Assembly (NCBI RefSeq): GCF_014205225.1
Contig: NZ_JACHNB010000001.1
Location: 248,001-312,000, forward strand
Length of the DNA: 64,000 nucleotides
DNA from: Actinoplanes octamycinicus
Lineage (GTDB): Bacteria; Actinomycetota; Actinomycetes; Mycobacteriales; Micromonosporaceae
Direction: 5' to 3'
Shown here: in pieces, positions 1 to 8,518 of the stretch
Numbering within the stretch: the first letter of the stretch is position 1
Layout of the letters: each line of letters opens with the position of its first letter
Notes under the pieces: model-generated
Seen by the model: the letters and a program-made list of their open reading frames with translations, nothing else
Told to the model about the DNA's origin: nothing
The model's database searches: none
Position numbers and translations under genes: made by a program

Positions 1-5
1 CTGCC

Positions 6-1793
6 GTGACCAGGAACGGAGCGCCGATTCCGATGAACGACGTCATCTCCCTGCTGCGCGAGCAGCTCGCGGTCCTGCGCGACATCGGCGCCGAGCCCGA
101 GGTAGCCGCGTCGGTCGCGGTCCCCGCCGCGCTCACCGCCGAGCCCGCGCCCGCACCCGCGCCGGCCGTGACCCCGGCGCCCGCACCGGCGCCGGCTCCG
201 GCCCCGGCTCCGGCCCCGGCCACCCGGGTCGCCCTGCCGACCCAGCCGAAGAAGGCCGAGGACCGGCAGGTGTTCGCCGAGGTCGCGGCAATGGTCGGCA
301 AGATCAGCGCGTACCCGGCCGACATGGTCCGCCCGGACCAGTCGTTCAGCGGCGACCTGGGCTTCGACTCGATCATGACGGCCGAGCTGATCGCCGCGGC
401 CAAGCGCCGCTGGCCGGACCTCGACCTGGCCCCCGAGCAGGTCTTCGGGATCGCCACGGTGGGTGAGATGACGCAGCTGCTGGCCGAGGCGCTGGGCCTG
501 GCCGTCGCGCCGGCCCCGGTCGCCGCCCCGGCCCCGGAGCAGGCGCTGGTCCCCCGGATGGACGCGAAGCGAGCCGAGGTCGCGGACGTGACCAAGCTGC
601 CCGAGGTGGTCCAGTTCGAGGCGCGCGGCACCATCCTGGAGAAGGTCGGCGTCGCCAACCCGTACTACATCGTGCACGACTCGGTGATCAACAGCCGGAC
701 CTCGGTGCAGGGCCGGCAGCTGATCTCCTTCTCCAGCTACAACTACCTGGGCCTGTCCGGGCACCCGATGGTCAACTACGCGGTGAAGGAGGCGGTCGAG
801 CGGTACGGCTCCTCGGTCTCCGCCGCCCGCATCCTCTCCGGTAACCGGGCCCTGCACGACGAGCTGGACCGCGGCCTGGCCGCCCTGGTCGGCGCCGAGG
901 ACGCGATCTCGCTGCTCGGCGGGCACTCCACCAACGTCGGGATCATCGGGCACATGGTCGGCCCGGAGGACCTGATCGTGCACGACGCGCTCGCGCACGA
1001 CAGCATCCTGCAGGGCTGCCGGCTCTCCGGGGCCAACCGGCAGCCGTTCCCGCACCAGGACCTGGCCGCCCTGGACGCGCTGCTCACCCGGATCCGGGAC
1101 CGGTACCGCCGGGTGCTGATCATCGTCGAGGGCGTCTACAGCATGGACGGCGACATCTGCGACCTGCCGGCCCTGATCGCGCTGAAGCAGAAGCACGGCG
1201 CGCTGCTGATGGTCGACGAGGCGCACAGCATCGGCGTGCTCGGCGCCCGCGGCGGCGGCGTCGGTGAGCACTTCGGGGTGGACCGCACCGACGTCGACAT
1301 CTGGATGGGCACCCTGTCCAAGTCGCTGGCCAGCTGCGGCGGCTACATCGCCGGCCGGCACGAGCTGATCGAGTACCTGCGCTACACGCTGCCCGGCTTC
1401 ATCTTCAGCGCCGGGATGAGCCCGGCGAACGCGGCCGCCGCGCTCGCCGCCCTGCACATCCTGCGCGAGGAGCCGCAGCGGCTGAAGGTGCTGCACGACC
1501 GGGCCGCGACCTTCCTGCGGCTGGCCAAGCAGGCCGGGCTGGACACCGGGCCGAGCAGCGGCACCCCGGTCGTCCCGTGCATCACCGGCGACTCGGTGCA
1601 GGCCCTGAAGCTGGCCGACACGCTGCTCAAGAACGGGGTCAGCGCGAACCCGATCATGTACCCGGCGGTGAAGGAGCGGCTGGCCCGGCTGCGCTTCTTC
1701 GTCACCGCCGAGCACAGCGTCGAGGACATCGAGACCACCGTGGACCTGGTGGCCCGGCACCTCGACCCGGCCCGCGTGCCGCAGCCGGCCTGA
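6..1793 (+). CDS. ACP plus alpha-oxoamine synthase (AONS) protein, possibly 3' part of a larger synthase
   Basis: Predicted to condense an acyl chain held on its own carrier domain with an amino acid, releasing CO2. An Ala/Pro linker (about residues 46-72) precedes an acyl carrier domain with the attachment serine in GFDSIM (S122). A PLP-dependent alpha-oxoamine synthase domain (about 210-590) follows, with the MVDEAHS motif and the PLP lysine in TLSKSLASCGG (K439). The same domain pair is known at the C-terminus of some polyketide synthases and in PigH-type proteins. The frame is open to the left edge, so GTG at 6 or ATG at 33 may be internal codons of a longer gene. The MMPL exporter starts 14 nt downstream, suggesting export of the product. 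It is not biotin BioF: a canonical bioF lies at 21.4-22.6 kb. Confidence 0.8.
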   Translation: MTRNGAPIPMNDVISLLREQLAVLRDIGAEPEVAASVAVPAALTAEPAPAPAPAVTPAPAPAPAPAPAPAPATRVALPTQPKKAEDRQVFAEVAAMVGKISAYPADMVRPDQSFSGDLGFDSIMTAELIAAAKRRWPDLDLAPEQVFGIATVGEMTQLLAEALGLAVAPAPVAAPAPEQALVPRMDAKRAEVADVTKLPEVVQFEARGTILEKVGVANPYYIVHDSVINSRTSVQGRQLISFSSYNYLGLSGHPMVNYAVKEAVERYGSSVSAARILSGNRALHDELDRGLAALVGAEDAISLLGGHSTNVGIIGHMVGPEDLIVHDALAHDSILQGCRLSGANRQPFPHQDLAALDALLTRIRDRYRRVLIIVEGVYSMDGDICDLPALIALKQKHGALLMVDEAHSIGVLGARGGGVGEHFGVDRTDVDIWMGTLSKSLASCGGYIAGRHELIEYLRYTLPGFIFSAGMSPANAAAALAALHILREEPQRLKVLHDRAATFLRLAKQAGLDTGPSSGTPVVPCITGDSVQALKLADTLLKNGVSANPIMYPAVKERLARLRFFVTAEHSVEDIETTVDLVARHLDPARVPQPA

Positions 1794-1807
1794 GAGCGCC
1801 ACCCGCG

Positions 1808-4027
1808 ATGACCTCTCTGACTACCAAGCCGCCACGGGCCGGGGACGACCAGCCGGTCGCCCCCGGCCCGGTGCTCCGGCTCACCGCCCGCCGCCCCAAA
1901 CTCGTCCTGCTCCTCGCGTTGCTGCTGGCCGGTCTGGCGGTGGCGTTCAGCGGCGACGTGGTGACCGCGTTGAAGACCGGCGGCTTCGACGACCCGGACT
2001 CCGATTCGGTACGCGGCCGCCAGGTGCTCTCCGAGCATTTCCGCACCGCGGACCCGAACCTCGTGGTGCTGATCGGCAAGTCCGGCGGCAGCGTGGACGA
2101 CCCGGACGTGCGGGCCGCCGCCCAGCGGGTGACCCAGCGGCTGGCCACCGCCGACGGGGTGACCGTGGCCGGGTCCTACTGGGTCGACCACCTGCCCCAG
2201 CTGGCCAGCCGGGCGCACGACACCGGCATGATCCTGGTGCACGTGGACGGCGACGAGGACACCGGCGCGGACCGCACCGCGGCCCTGCACGACCAGCTCG
2301 CCGTGGACGGCCCGGTCAGCGTCCGGTTCGGCGGCTTCACGCAGATCAACAACGACATCAACGAGCAGGTCACCAAGGACCTGGCCACCGCCGAGTCGAT
2401 CGCCATCCCGATCACCCTGGTGCTGTTGCTGCTGGTCTTCGGCACGGTCGGGGCGGCCGGGGCGCCGCTGCTGATCGGCATCTTCTCGATCGTCGGCACA
2501 CTCGGGGCGCTCCGGCTGCTGGCCGCGATCACCGACGTGTCGGTCTTCTCGGTGAACATGGCCACCGCGCTGGGGCTCGGCCTGGCGGTGGACTACAGCC
2601 TGCTGTTCGTCTCCCGCTACCGGGAGGAGCGGCTCCGGTCGGCGGACCTGACCACCGCGCTGGCCGCCACCATGCGGACGGCCGGCCGCACCATCCTGTT
2701 CAGCGCCGCGACCGTGGCGGTCGCGCTGTGCAGCCTGCTCGTCTTCCCGCAGTACTTCCTGCGCTCGTTCGCCTTCGCCGGCATCGCCGTGGTGCTCACC
2801 ACGGTCGGCGCCGCGCTGTTCGTGCTGCCCGCGCTGCTCACCCTGCTCGGGAACCGGATCGACCGGTGGGCGCTGTGGCGGCCGCGCGCCTCCTCGGACT
2901 TCTGGGCGCGCCTGGCCGCGTTCGTGCTGCGCCGCCCGGTGCTCACCGCGGCCCCGGTGATCCTGATCCTGGTCTTCCTCGCGCTGCCGTTCGGCCACGT
3001 GCGGTTCGGCGTGGCCGACGACCGGGTGCTGCCCAAGGAGGCGGAGAGCCGGGTGGTGGCGGACACCGTCCGGACCCAGTTCGCCGACACCGGCAGCGGC
3101 GCCACCGTGGTGGTGGCCGAGCACTGGGGCACCGGCACGGACGCCCGGATCCGGGTCGCCGACTACGCCGCCCGGCTCTCCGAGGTGCCCGGGGTGACTC
3201 GGGTGGACAGCATGGTCGGCACCTACCAGCACGGGGTGATCGTGGTCGCCCCCGGCCACCCGGACCCGCGCTTCGTGGCCGGCGACGCCACCTGGTTCTC
3301 GGTGGTCAGCGAGGTGGAGCCGTACTCGGACGAGGGCGCCGACCTGGCCCGCGGGGTACGCGCGGTGCCGGTGCCGAGTGAGGTCCCGGTGCTGGTCACC
3401 GGGCCGGCCGCGCAGCTGGTGGACATCACCGGCTCGATCGGGGCCCGGCTGCCGCTGGCCGCCGTCCTGATCGCGGTCAGCACCTTCGTGCTGCTGTTCC
3501 TGCTCACCGGCAGCGTGCTGCTGCCGATCAAGGCGCTGCTGCTGAACACCCTGACGATGGGCGCGGTGTTCGGCGTGGCGGTCTGGGTCTTCCAGGACGG
3601 GCACTGGTCGGCGCTGCTCGGGCAGACCGGGGCGCCGCTCGCGGTGGCCATCCCGGTGCTGCTGTTCTGCGTGGCGTTCGGCCTCTCGATGGACTACGAG
3701 GTGTTCGTGCTGTCCCGGGTGATCGAGCGGCACGAGCAGGGCGCCGACCTGCACACCGCGGTGGTCGAGGGGATGTCGCGCAGCGTCCGGGTGATCAGCG
3801 CGGCGGCCGGCATCCTGTCGGTGTCGTTCCTGGCCATGCTCACCTCCGGGGTGTCGCTGATCCAGTTCTTCGGGCTCTGCGCCAGCCTGGCGATCATCCT
3901 GGACGCGCTGCTGGTCCGGCCGGTGCTGGTGCCGGCGTTCATGCGGGCGGCCGGACGGTGGAACTGGTGGGCGCCGCGTCCGCTCCGTGCGGTGCACGCC
4001 CGGCTCGGCCTGCGCGAGAACGGATGA
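1808..4027 (+). CDS. MMPL-family RND transporter
   Basis: A 739-residue inner-membrane transporter of the MmpL/RND superfamily, whose members export lipids, polyketides or peptides using the proton gradient. There is one N-terminal membrane helix, an extracytoplasmic domain, a helix bundle containing GLAVDYSLLFVSRYREE, a second extracytoplasmic domain, and a second bundle containing FGLSMDYEVFVLSRVIE. The duplicated Asp-Tyr motifs are the family's proton-relay signature. ATG 1808 was chosen because upstream residues overlap the preceding gene and look non-coding. The gap of 14 nt suggests one transcript with the AONS gene. The substrate is unknown; the synthase product is the obvious candidate. 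Confidence 0.9.
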   Translation: MTSLTTKPPRAGDDQPVAPGPVLRLTARRPKLVLLLALLLAGLAVAFSGDVVTALKTGGFDDPDSDSVRGRQVLSEHFRTADPNLVVLIGKSGGSVDDPDVRAAAQRVTQRLATADGVTVAGSYWVDHLPQLASRAHDTGMILVHVDGDEDTGADRTAALHDQLAVDGPVSVRFGGFTQINNDINEQVTKDLATAESIAIPITLVLLLLVFGTVGAAGAPLLIGIFSIVGTLGALRLLAAITDVSVFSVNMATALGLGLAVDYSLLFVSRYREERLRSADLTTALAATMRTAGRTILFSAATVAVALCSLLVFPQYFLRSFAFAGIAVVLTTVGAALFVLPALLTLLGNRIDRWALWRPRASSDFWARLAAFVLRRPVLTAAPVILILVFLALPFGHVRFGVADDRVLPKEAESRVVADTVRTQFADTGSGATVVVAEHWGTGTDARIRVADYAARLSEVPGVTRVDSMVGTYQHGVIVVAPGHPDPRFVAGDATWFSVVSEVEPYSDEGADLARGVRAVPVPSEVPVLVTGPAAQLVDITGSIGARLPLAAVLIAVSTFVLLFLLTGSVLLPIKALLLNTLTMGAVFGVAVWVFQDGHWSALLGQTGAPLAVAIPVLLFCVAFGLSMDYEVFVLSRVIERHEQGADLHTAVVEGMSRSVRVISAAAGILSVSFLAMLTSGVSLIQFFGLCASLAIILDALLVRPVLVPAFMRAAGRWNWWAPRPLRAVHARLGLRENG

Positions 4028-4169
4028 TCTTTTGTACCGATTCGGGCGGCGCGCGGCGAGGGCCTCGCGCCGCCCGGCGAGTATCCTGGACCGACAATCG
4101 ACCGCCCAGCAACGCCGGTCGTCCCACCCCCCGCAACAACCGTGGGGCCACATGGCGTTTCCACACAAT

Positions 4170-4175
4170 TAGGGT
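4170..4175 (+). promoter_or_regulatory. Candidate leaderless -10 element (TAGGGT)
   Basis: TAGGGT ends 5 nt before GTG 4181 and there is no Shine-Dalgarno sequence. It supports a leaderless start for the phosphatidyltransferase. Confidence 0.45.
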
Positions 4176-4180
4176 CTAGA

Positions 4181-5068
4181 GTGCCGCCCGTGAAGGTGAC
4201 CTTGCAGGAAATCCGGGAGCGCACCTACAAGCCGATCGATGCCTGGTGGACCGTGCTTCTGGTCGACCCGCTGGCGTCCCGGCTGGTGCGTATCGTGGCG
4301 CCGTATCGGTGGATCACGCCCAATGTGCTGACCTTGATCGCGACCATCATCGGCGCGGGTGCCATGGTCAGTTTCGCCCAGGGCGACCAGCAGTGGCTGA
4401 TCGTCGGCGCGATCCTGTTCCACCTCAGCTTCGTCGTGGACTGCATGGATGGCAAGATCGCCCGACTGAACGGGACCGGCACGGTCTTCGGCCAGTGGCT
4501 GGACTTCGTCCTCGACCGGGTGCGGGTCTTCTTCTGCGCGATCACCCTCTTCGGCGGGCAGTACGCGCAGCACCACGATGTGAAATACCTGTGGCTGATG
4601 TCCGTCGCGATCTTCCTGGACCTGATCCGTTACCTCAACGGCAGCCAGGTGGCCAAGGTCCGCCGCGGCATGAAGGAGAACCTGGACGCGCTGAAGTTCC
4701 CGGTCGAGGTGCACCCGGACTCGCCGGTGGACATGGCCGAGCCGGGCGACGAGGCGGCCGACGACGAGCCGGCCTCGACCACCCGCCCGCAGTCGCTGAA
4801 GGGCCGGATCGGCGCCACCCTCAAGCGCAACCGGATCCGCACCCACCTGTTCAGCGGCATCGAGTACGAGATGTTCGTCTACATCCTGGCCCCGCTGACC
4901 GGCCTGATCTTCCCGATCACCCTCTTCTCCGGCGCCGCCATGCTGGCCTTCGAGCTGCTGGTGATCTACAAGCTGTACCAGGCCACCAAGTCCTACCCGG
5001 CCAAGCTGAAGGCCGCCCAGGAGCGGTTCGACGCGTACCGGGAGGGCCGCGTCACCAGCACGGTCTGA
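4181..5068 (+). CDS. CDP-alcohol phosphatidyltransferase
   Basis: A membrane enzyme that transfers a phosphatidyl group from CDP-diacylglycerol to an alcohol in phospholipid or lipid-head-group synthesis. The family signature D-G-x2-A-R-x8-G-x3-D-x3-D is fully present, starting at DGKIARLNG and ending in DFVLD. Hydrophobic segments flank the motif, and a charged loop of about 50 residues separates the C-terminal helices. GTG 4181 follows a TAGGGT hexamer; GTG 4190 is an alternative. The acceptor alcohol cannot be told from the sequence. A strong hairpin follows the stop codon, so the gene is probably monocistronic. Confidence 0.85.
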   Translation: MPPVKVTLQEIRERTYKPIDAWWTVLLVDPLASRLVRIVAPYRWITPNVLTLIATIIGAGAMVSFAQGDQQWLIVGAILFHLSFVVDCMDGKIARLNGTGTVFGQWLDFVLDRVRVFFCAITLFGGQYAQHHDVKYLWLMSVAIFLDLIRYLNGSQVAKVRRGMKENLDALKFPVEVHPDSPVDMAEPGDEAADDEPASTTRPQSLKGRIGATLKRNRIRTHLFSGIEYEMFVYILAPLTGLIFPITLFSGAAMLAFELLVIYKLYQATKSYPAKLKAAQERFDAYREGRVTSTV

Positions 5069-5087
5069 TCCACCTGTTCGGCCCGAG

Positions 5088-5116
5088 CGCCCCCGGCGGT
5101 TTCGCCGGGGGCGTTC
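5088..5116 (+). terminator. Hairpin terminator after the phosphatidyltransferase
   Basis: Perfect 11-bp arms (CGCCCCCGGCG / CGCCGGGGGCG) around a GTTT loop, followed by TTCC rather than a long T-run. It lies 20 nt after the stop codon. Confidence 0.7.
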
Positions 5117-5136
5117 CGTCGTTCCGGGCCGCGGCG

Positions 5137-5142
5137 CAGAAT
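5137..5142 (+). promoter_or_regulatory. Candidate leaderless -10 element (CAGAAT)
   Basis: CAGAAT ends 7 nt before ATG 5150 and overlaps the alternative ATG at 5141. It favours the downstream start. Confidence 0.35.
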
Positions 5143-5149
5143 GGCAGTC

Positions 5150-6829
5150 ATGGTCGAGAACGAGGGTCACCTCACATTCCGCCGCGCCCGCGACTTCCTG
5201 CTCGATCATCGCGAGGACTACCCGGGGGCCCGTGCCGGCTTCGAGTGGCCCCGGCTCGACACCTTCAACTGGGCGCTGGACTGGTTCGACGTGATCGCCG
5301 CCGGCAACGACGCGCCGGCGCTGTGGATCGTCGAGGAGGACGGCACCGAGCAGCGGCTCTCCTTCGCGCAGCTGTCCGAGCGCTCCAACCGGGTGGCCAA
5401 CTGGCTGCGCGAGCAGGGGGTGCGCCGCGGCGACCGGATCGTGGTGATGCTCGGCAACCAGGTGGAGCTCTGGGAGACCGTGCTCGCCGGGATCAAGCTG
5501 GGCGCGGTGCTGATCCCGGCCACGCCGCTGCTCGGCCCGGCCGACGCCGCGGCCCGGGTGGAGCGCGGCGGCGCCCGGCACGTGATCGCGATGGGCTCGG
5601 CGGCCGGCAAGTTCGACCAGGTGGATCCGGCCGTGACCCGGATCGCGGTGGGCTCGGCGCCGGGTTGGCTCGATTTCGGTACGGCCTCCGCGTCCCGCCC
5701 CGACTTCACCCCGGACGGCGTCACCCGGGCGGACGACACGCTGCTGCTCTACTTCACCTCGGGGACCACCGCCCAGCCCAAGCTGGTCGAGCACACCCAC
5801 GTGTCGTACCCGGTCGGCCACCTCTCGACGATGTACTGGATCGGGCTGCGCCCCGGCGACGTGCACCTCAACATCTCGTCCCCGGGCTGGGCCAAGCACG
5901 CCTGGAGCAACGTCTTCGCCCCGTGGAACGCGCAGGCCTGCGTGTTCATCTACAACTACACCCGGTTCGACGCGGGCCGGCTGATGGCCGAGATGCAGCG
6001 CTGCGGGGTGACCAGCTTCTGCGCCCCGCCGACCGTCTGGCGGATGCTGATCCAGGCCGACCTGACCGAGCTGAAGACGCCGCCGCGGATCGCGGTGGGC
6101 GCCGGCGAGCCGCTCAACCCGGAGGTGATCGAGCAGGTCGCGGCCCAGTGGGGGGTGACCATCCGGGACGGGTTCGGGCAGACCGAGACGTCGGTGCAGA
6201 TCGCCAACACGCCGGGGCAGCCGGTCAAGGCCGGGTCGATGGGCCGGCCGGTGCCGGGCTTCCGGATCGCGCTGCTCGACCCGGTCACCGGGGCCGAGGC
6301 GGAGGAGGGCGAGATCTGCGTGGCGATGGACCCGCGGCCGGTCGGGCTGATGGTCGGCTACCACGGCGACCCGGAGCTGACCGCGGAGCGGATGGTCGAC
6401 GGCTACTACCACACCGGGGACGTGGCGAACCGGGACGAGGACGGCTACATCACCTATGTCGGGCGCACCGACGACGTGTTCAAGGCGTCCGACTACCGGA
6501 TCTCGCCGTTCGAGCTGGAGAGCGTGCTGATCGAGCACGAGGCGGTGGTGGAGGCCGCGGTGGTGCCGTCGCCGGACCCGGTGCGGCTCGCCGTGCCGAA
6601 GGCCTACGTGCTGCTCGCCGAGGGGTGGCCGGCCGACGAGTCGACCGCGGCGGCGATCTTCGCGCACGCCCGGGAGCACATGCCCCCGTACGCCCGGATC
6701 CGCCGCCTGGAGTTCACCGACCTGCCCAAGACCATCTCCGGCAAGATCCGCCGGGTCGAGCTGCGCGCCGCCGAGCGGGAGAAACACGCCGATCCGGCGG
6801 CCACCCCGCCGGGCGAGTTCACCGGCTGA
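5150..6829 (+). CDS. AMP-dependent acyl-CoA synthetase (ACSM/acetyl-CoA synthetase-like)
   Basis: Adenylate-forming enzyme that activates a carboxylic acid with ATP and loads it onto CoA. Visible family motifs are the P-loop-like YFTSGTTAQPK, the A-motif region DGFGQTETS, the YHTGDVANRDEDGY segment with the ribose-binding Asp, the hinge-region VGRTDDVFKASDYRIS, and the C-terminal lysine in KTISGKIRR. At 559 residues it is the usual length. The N-terminal region resembles medium-chain (ACSM) and acetyl-CoA synthetases, but the acid used cannot be deduced. ATG 5150 is preferred; ATG 5141 would add three residues. Confidence 0.88.
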   Translation: MVENEGHLTFRRARDFLLDHREDYPGARAGFEWPRLDTFNWALDWFDVIAAGNDAPALWIVEEDGTEQRLSFAQLSERSNRVANWLREQGVRRGDRIVVMLGNQVELWETVLAGIKLGAVLIPATPLLGPADAAARVERGGARHVIAMGSAAGKFDQVDPAVTRIAVGSAPGWLDFGTASASRPDFTPDGVTRADDTLLLYFTSGTTAQPKLVEHTHVSYPVGHLSTMYWIGLRPGDVHLNISSPGWAKHAWSNVFAPWNAQACVFIYNYTRFDAGRLMAEMQRCGVTSFCAPPTVWRMLIQADLTELKTPPRIAVGAGEPLNPEVIEQVAAQWGVTIRDGFGQTETSVQIANTPGQPVKAGSMGRPVPGFRIALLDPVTGAEAEEGEICVAMDPRPVGLMVGYHGDPELTAERMVDGYYHTGDVANRDEDGYITYVGRTDDVFKASDYRISPFELESVLIEHEAVVEAAVVPSPDPVRLAVPKAYVLLAEGWPADESTAAAIFAHAREHMPPYARIRRLEFTDLPKTISGKIRRVELRAAEREKHADPAATPPGEFTG

Positions 6830-6838
6830 GCCCTCGGC

Positions 6839-6844
6839 TATCTT
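6839..6844 (+). promoter_or_regulatory. Candidate leaderless -10 element (TATCTT)
   Basis: TATCTT ends 6 nt before ATG 6851, only 10 nt after the previous stop codon; no Shine-Dalgarno sequence is visible. Confidence 0.45.
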
Positions 6845-6850
6845 TGCCCG

Positions 6851-8473
6851 ATGCCCCGACGACGACTGTTGTACCTGCTCGCCGTCGTGGCGATGCTCGG
6901 GCAGATGGCGTTCGCCATGATCACCACGGCGACGCAGCAGACGCCGACCATCGACGAACCGGTCTACATCGCCACCGCCGAGGTCTACACCCAGCAGCAC
7001 AGCCTGCGGTTCAACCCGGAGCACCCGCCGCTGGGCAAGCTGATCCTGGCGACCGGGCTGGCGTTCGCCGGCGTGGCCCGGCTGGACCCGGCGTACCCGG
7101 GCAGCCAGACCGCGCTCGGCCGGCACCTGCTCTACGAGAGCGGGAACAACCCGTTCCGGGTGCTGCTCGCCGCCCGGCTGCCGGTCATCCTGCTCACGCT
7201 GCTGTTCGGGCTGGTGGTGCTGGCGTTCGCGCGGGACCTGGCCGGGCCGGTGGGCGGGCTGATCGCGCTCGGGCTCTACGCGTTCTCGCCGGACGTGATC
7301 GCGCACGGGTCGCTGGCCACCCTGGACGTGCCGGCCGCCGGGCTGCTGCTGACCGCGTTCTGGCTGGCGTGGCGGGCGCGCGAGCGACCTCACCGCTACC
7401 TGCCGCTGGCCGGGCTGGCGCTCGGCGGCGCGCTGGCCACCCGAGCCAGTGCGCTTCCGGCCGTACCGATAATCGTCCTGCTGGCGGCCCTGTCCACCTG
7501 GCATGCGCAACGGACCCGCCCACCCTTCCTCCCGACGCCGCTCCGGCGGCGTCTGCTGACCAGCGCCGGAGCCCTGATCGGCACCGGGCTGATCGCGGTC
7601 GCCGTGGTCTGGGTGGTCTACCTGATCGCCGACCCGCAGCTGCGCTGGACCACTCCGCCACGGCTGCCGCACCCGGGCGGGCTCAAGGGGCTGGCCGTCG
7701 ACTGGCTGCCGTTCCCGCAGGCCTACCGGGACGGGCTGCTGATGCAGTTCAAGTTCGAGCGGCAGACCTTCAACGGCTTCCTGCTCGGGCAGGCCTACCA
7801 GGGCAACCTCTGGTACTACCTGCCGGCCGCGCTGCTGATCAAGACGCCGCTGGGGATGCTGGCGCTCTGGCTGGCCGGGGCGCTGACCATGCTGCTGGTC
7901 CCCCGGCTGCGGGCCGCGTCGCTCTACGTGCTGCCGGTCTCCGCGGTGCTGCTGCTGGTCGCGATGACCGGCGCCCGGGACTACGGCACCCGGTACGTGA
8001 TCTTCCTGCCGCTCTTCCTGGCGGTCGCGGCCGGCACCGTGGCATTGCTGCGGTTCCGCTGGGTGCGGCCGGCCGCGGCGGTCCTGGTGCTGCTGACCGC
8101 CGCCAGCTCATTACGGACTTTCCCCTTTTATCTGCCCTACTCCAATGAGGCGTTCGGCGGCACCGCGAAGACCCACACCAATCTGCACGACTCGAACGTC
8201 GACTGGGGGCAGGATCTGGCCCGGCTGTCCCGGAAGCTGAAAACCGACTACCCGGGCCAGAAGATCTGGCTGATCTACAAGGGCAGCGGCGTTCCGGCCT
8301 ACTACGGGATCACCGCGGCCCACCCCTACTCGGTCCCGTTCGACCAGGTCCACGGCATCCTGGTGGTCTCCGACTCGCGGATCGCGCTGGCCTCGCCCAA
8401 GCTCCGGCAGCTTCTCGACACCAGCACCCCGATCGACCAAGTCGGGTATTCCATGACGATCTACAAGCGATAA
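6851..8473 (+). CDS. Polytopic GT-C-type glycosyltransferase (ArnT/PMT-like)
   Basis: A 540-residue integral membrane protein with about ten hydrophobic helices, typical of lipid-carrier-dependent glycosyltransferases that act on the outer face of the membrane. After the first helix, the acidic DE pair in TPTIDEPVYIATAE matches the catalytic loop position of the GT-C fold, and FNPEHPPLGK is a conserved-looking second motif. A soluble C-terminal part (about 430-540) contains DSNVDWGQDL and YYGITAAHPYSVPFDQ. The sugar donor and acceptor are unknown. No partner gene for a polyprenyl-phosphate sugar synthase lies next to it; a GT2 enzyme of that kind is at 59.2 kb. Confidence 0.7.
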   Translation: MPRRRLLYLLAVVAMLGQMAFAMITTATQQTPTIDEPVYIATAEVYTQQHSLRFNPEHPPLGKLILATGLAFAGVARLDPAYPGSQTALGRHLLYESGNNPFRVLLAARLPVILLTLLFGLVVLAFARDLAGPVGGLIALGLYAFSPDVIAHGSLATLDVPAAGLLLTAFWLAWRARERPHRYLPLAGLALGGALATRASALPAVPIIVLLAALSTWHAQRTRPPFLPTPLRRRLLTSAGALIGTGLIAVAVVWVVYLIADPQLRWTTPPRLPHPGGLKGLAVDWLPFPQAYRDGLLMQFKFERQTFNGFLLGQAYQGNLWYYLPAALLIKTPLGMLALWLAGALTMLLVPRLRAASLYVLPVSAVLLLVAMTGARDYGTRYVIFLPLFLAVAAGTVALLRFRWVRPAAAVLVLLTAASSLRTFPFYLPYSNEAFGGTAKTHTNLHDSNVDWGQDLARLSRKLKTDYPGQKIWLIYKGSGVPAYYGITAAHPYSVPFDQVHGILVVSDSRIALASPKLRQLLDTSTPIDQVGYSMTIYKR

Positions 8474-8489
8474 AAATCGGGTCTGGTGG

Positions 8490-8503
8490 TTACCGGCCGG
8501 TAA
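8490..8503. promoter_or_regulatory. Perfect 14-bp palindrome upstream of the GMC oxidoreductase
   Basis: TTACCGGCCGGTAA lies 15 nt before ATG 8519, just upstream of a possible TTAGGT -10 (8507-8512). Position and symmetry fit an operator for a dimeric regulator, probably TetR-type; the regulator is not in the window next to it. Confidence 0.45.
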
Positions 8504-8518
8504 TGCTTAGGTGATGCG

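Noticed and set aside
6..1793. A second bioF for biotin synthesis
   Set aside because: The fused carrier domain and the MMPL neighbour point to secondary metabolism; a normal bioF sits in the biotin locus.
1382..4168. Very long minus-strand frame (about 930 codons) opposite the MMPL gene
   Set aside because: It is a high-GC shadow, His/Arg/Gly/Pro-rich with no domain, and lies opposite a clear transporter.
4169..7672. Minus-strand frame of about 1170 codons opposite three enzymes
   Set aside because: Low-complexity Arg/Gly/His composition, opposite genes with intact family motifs.
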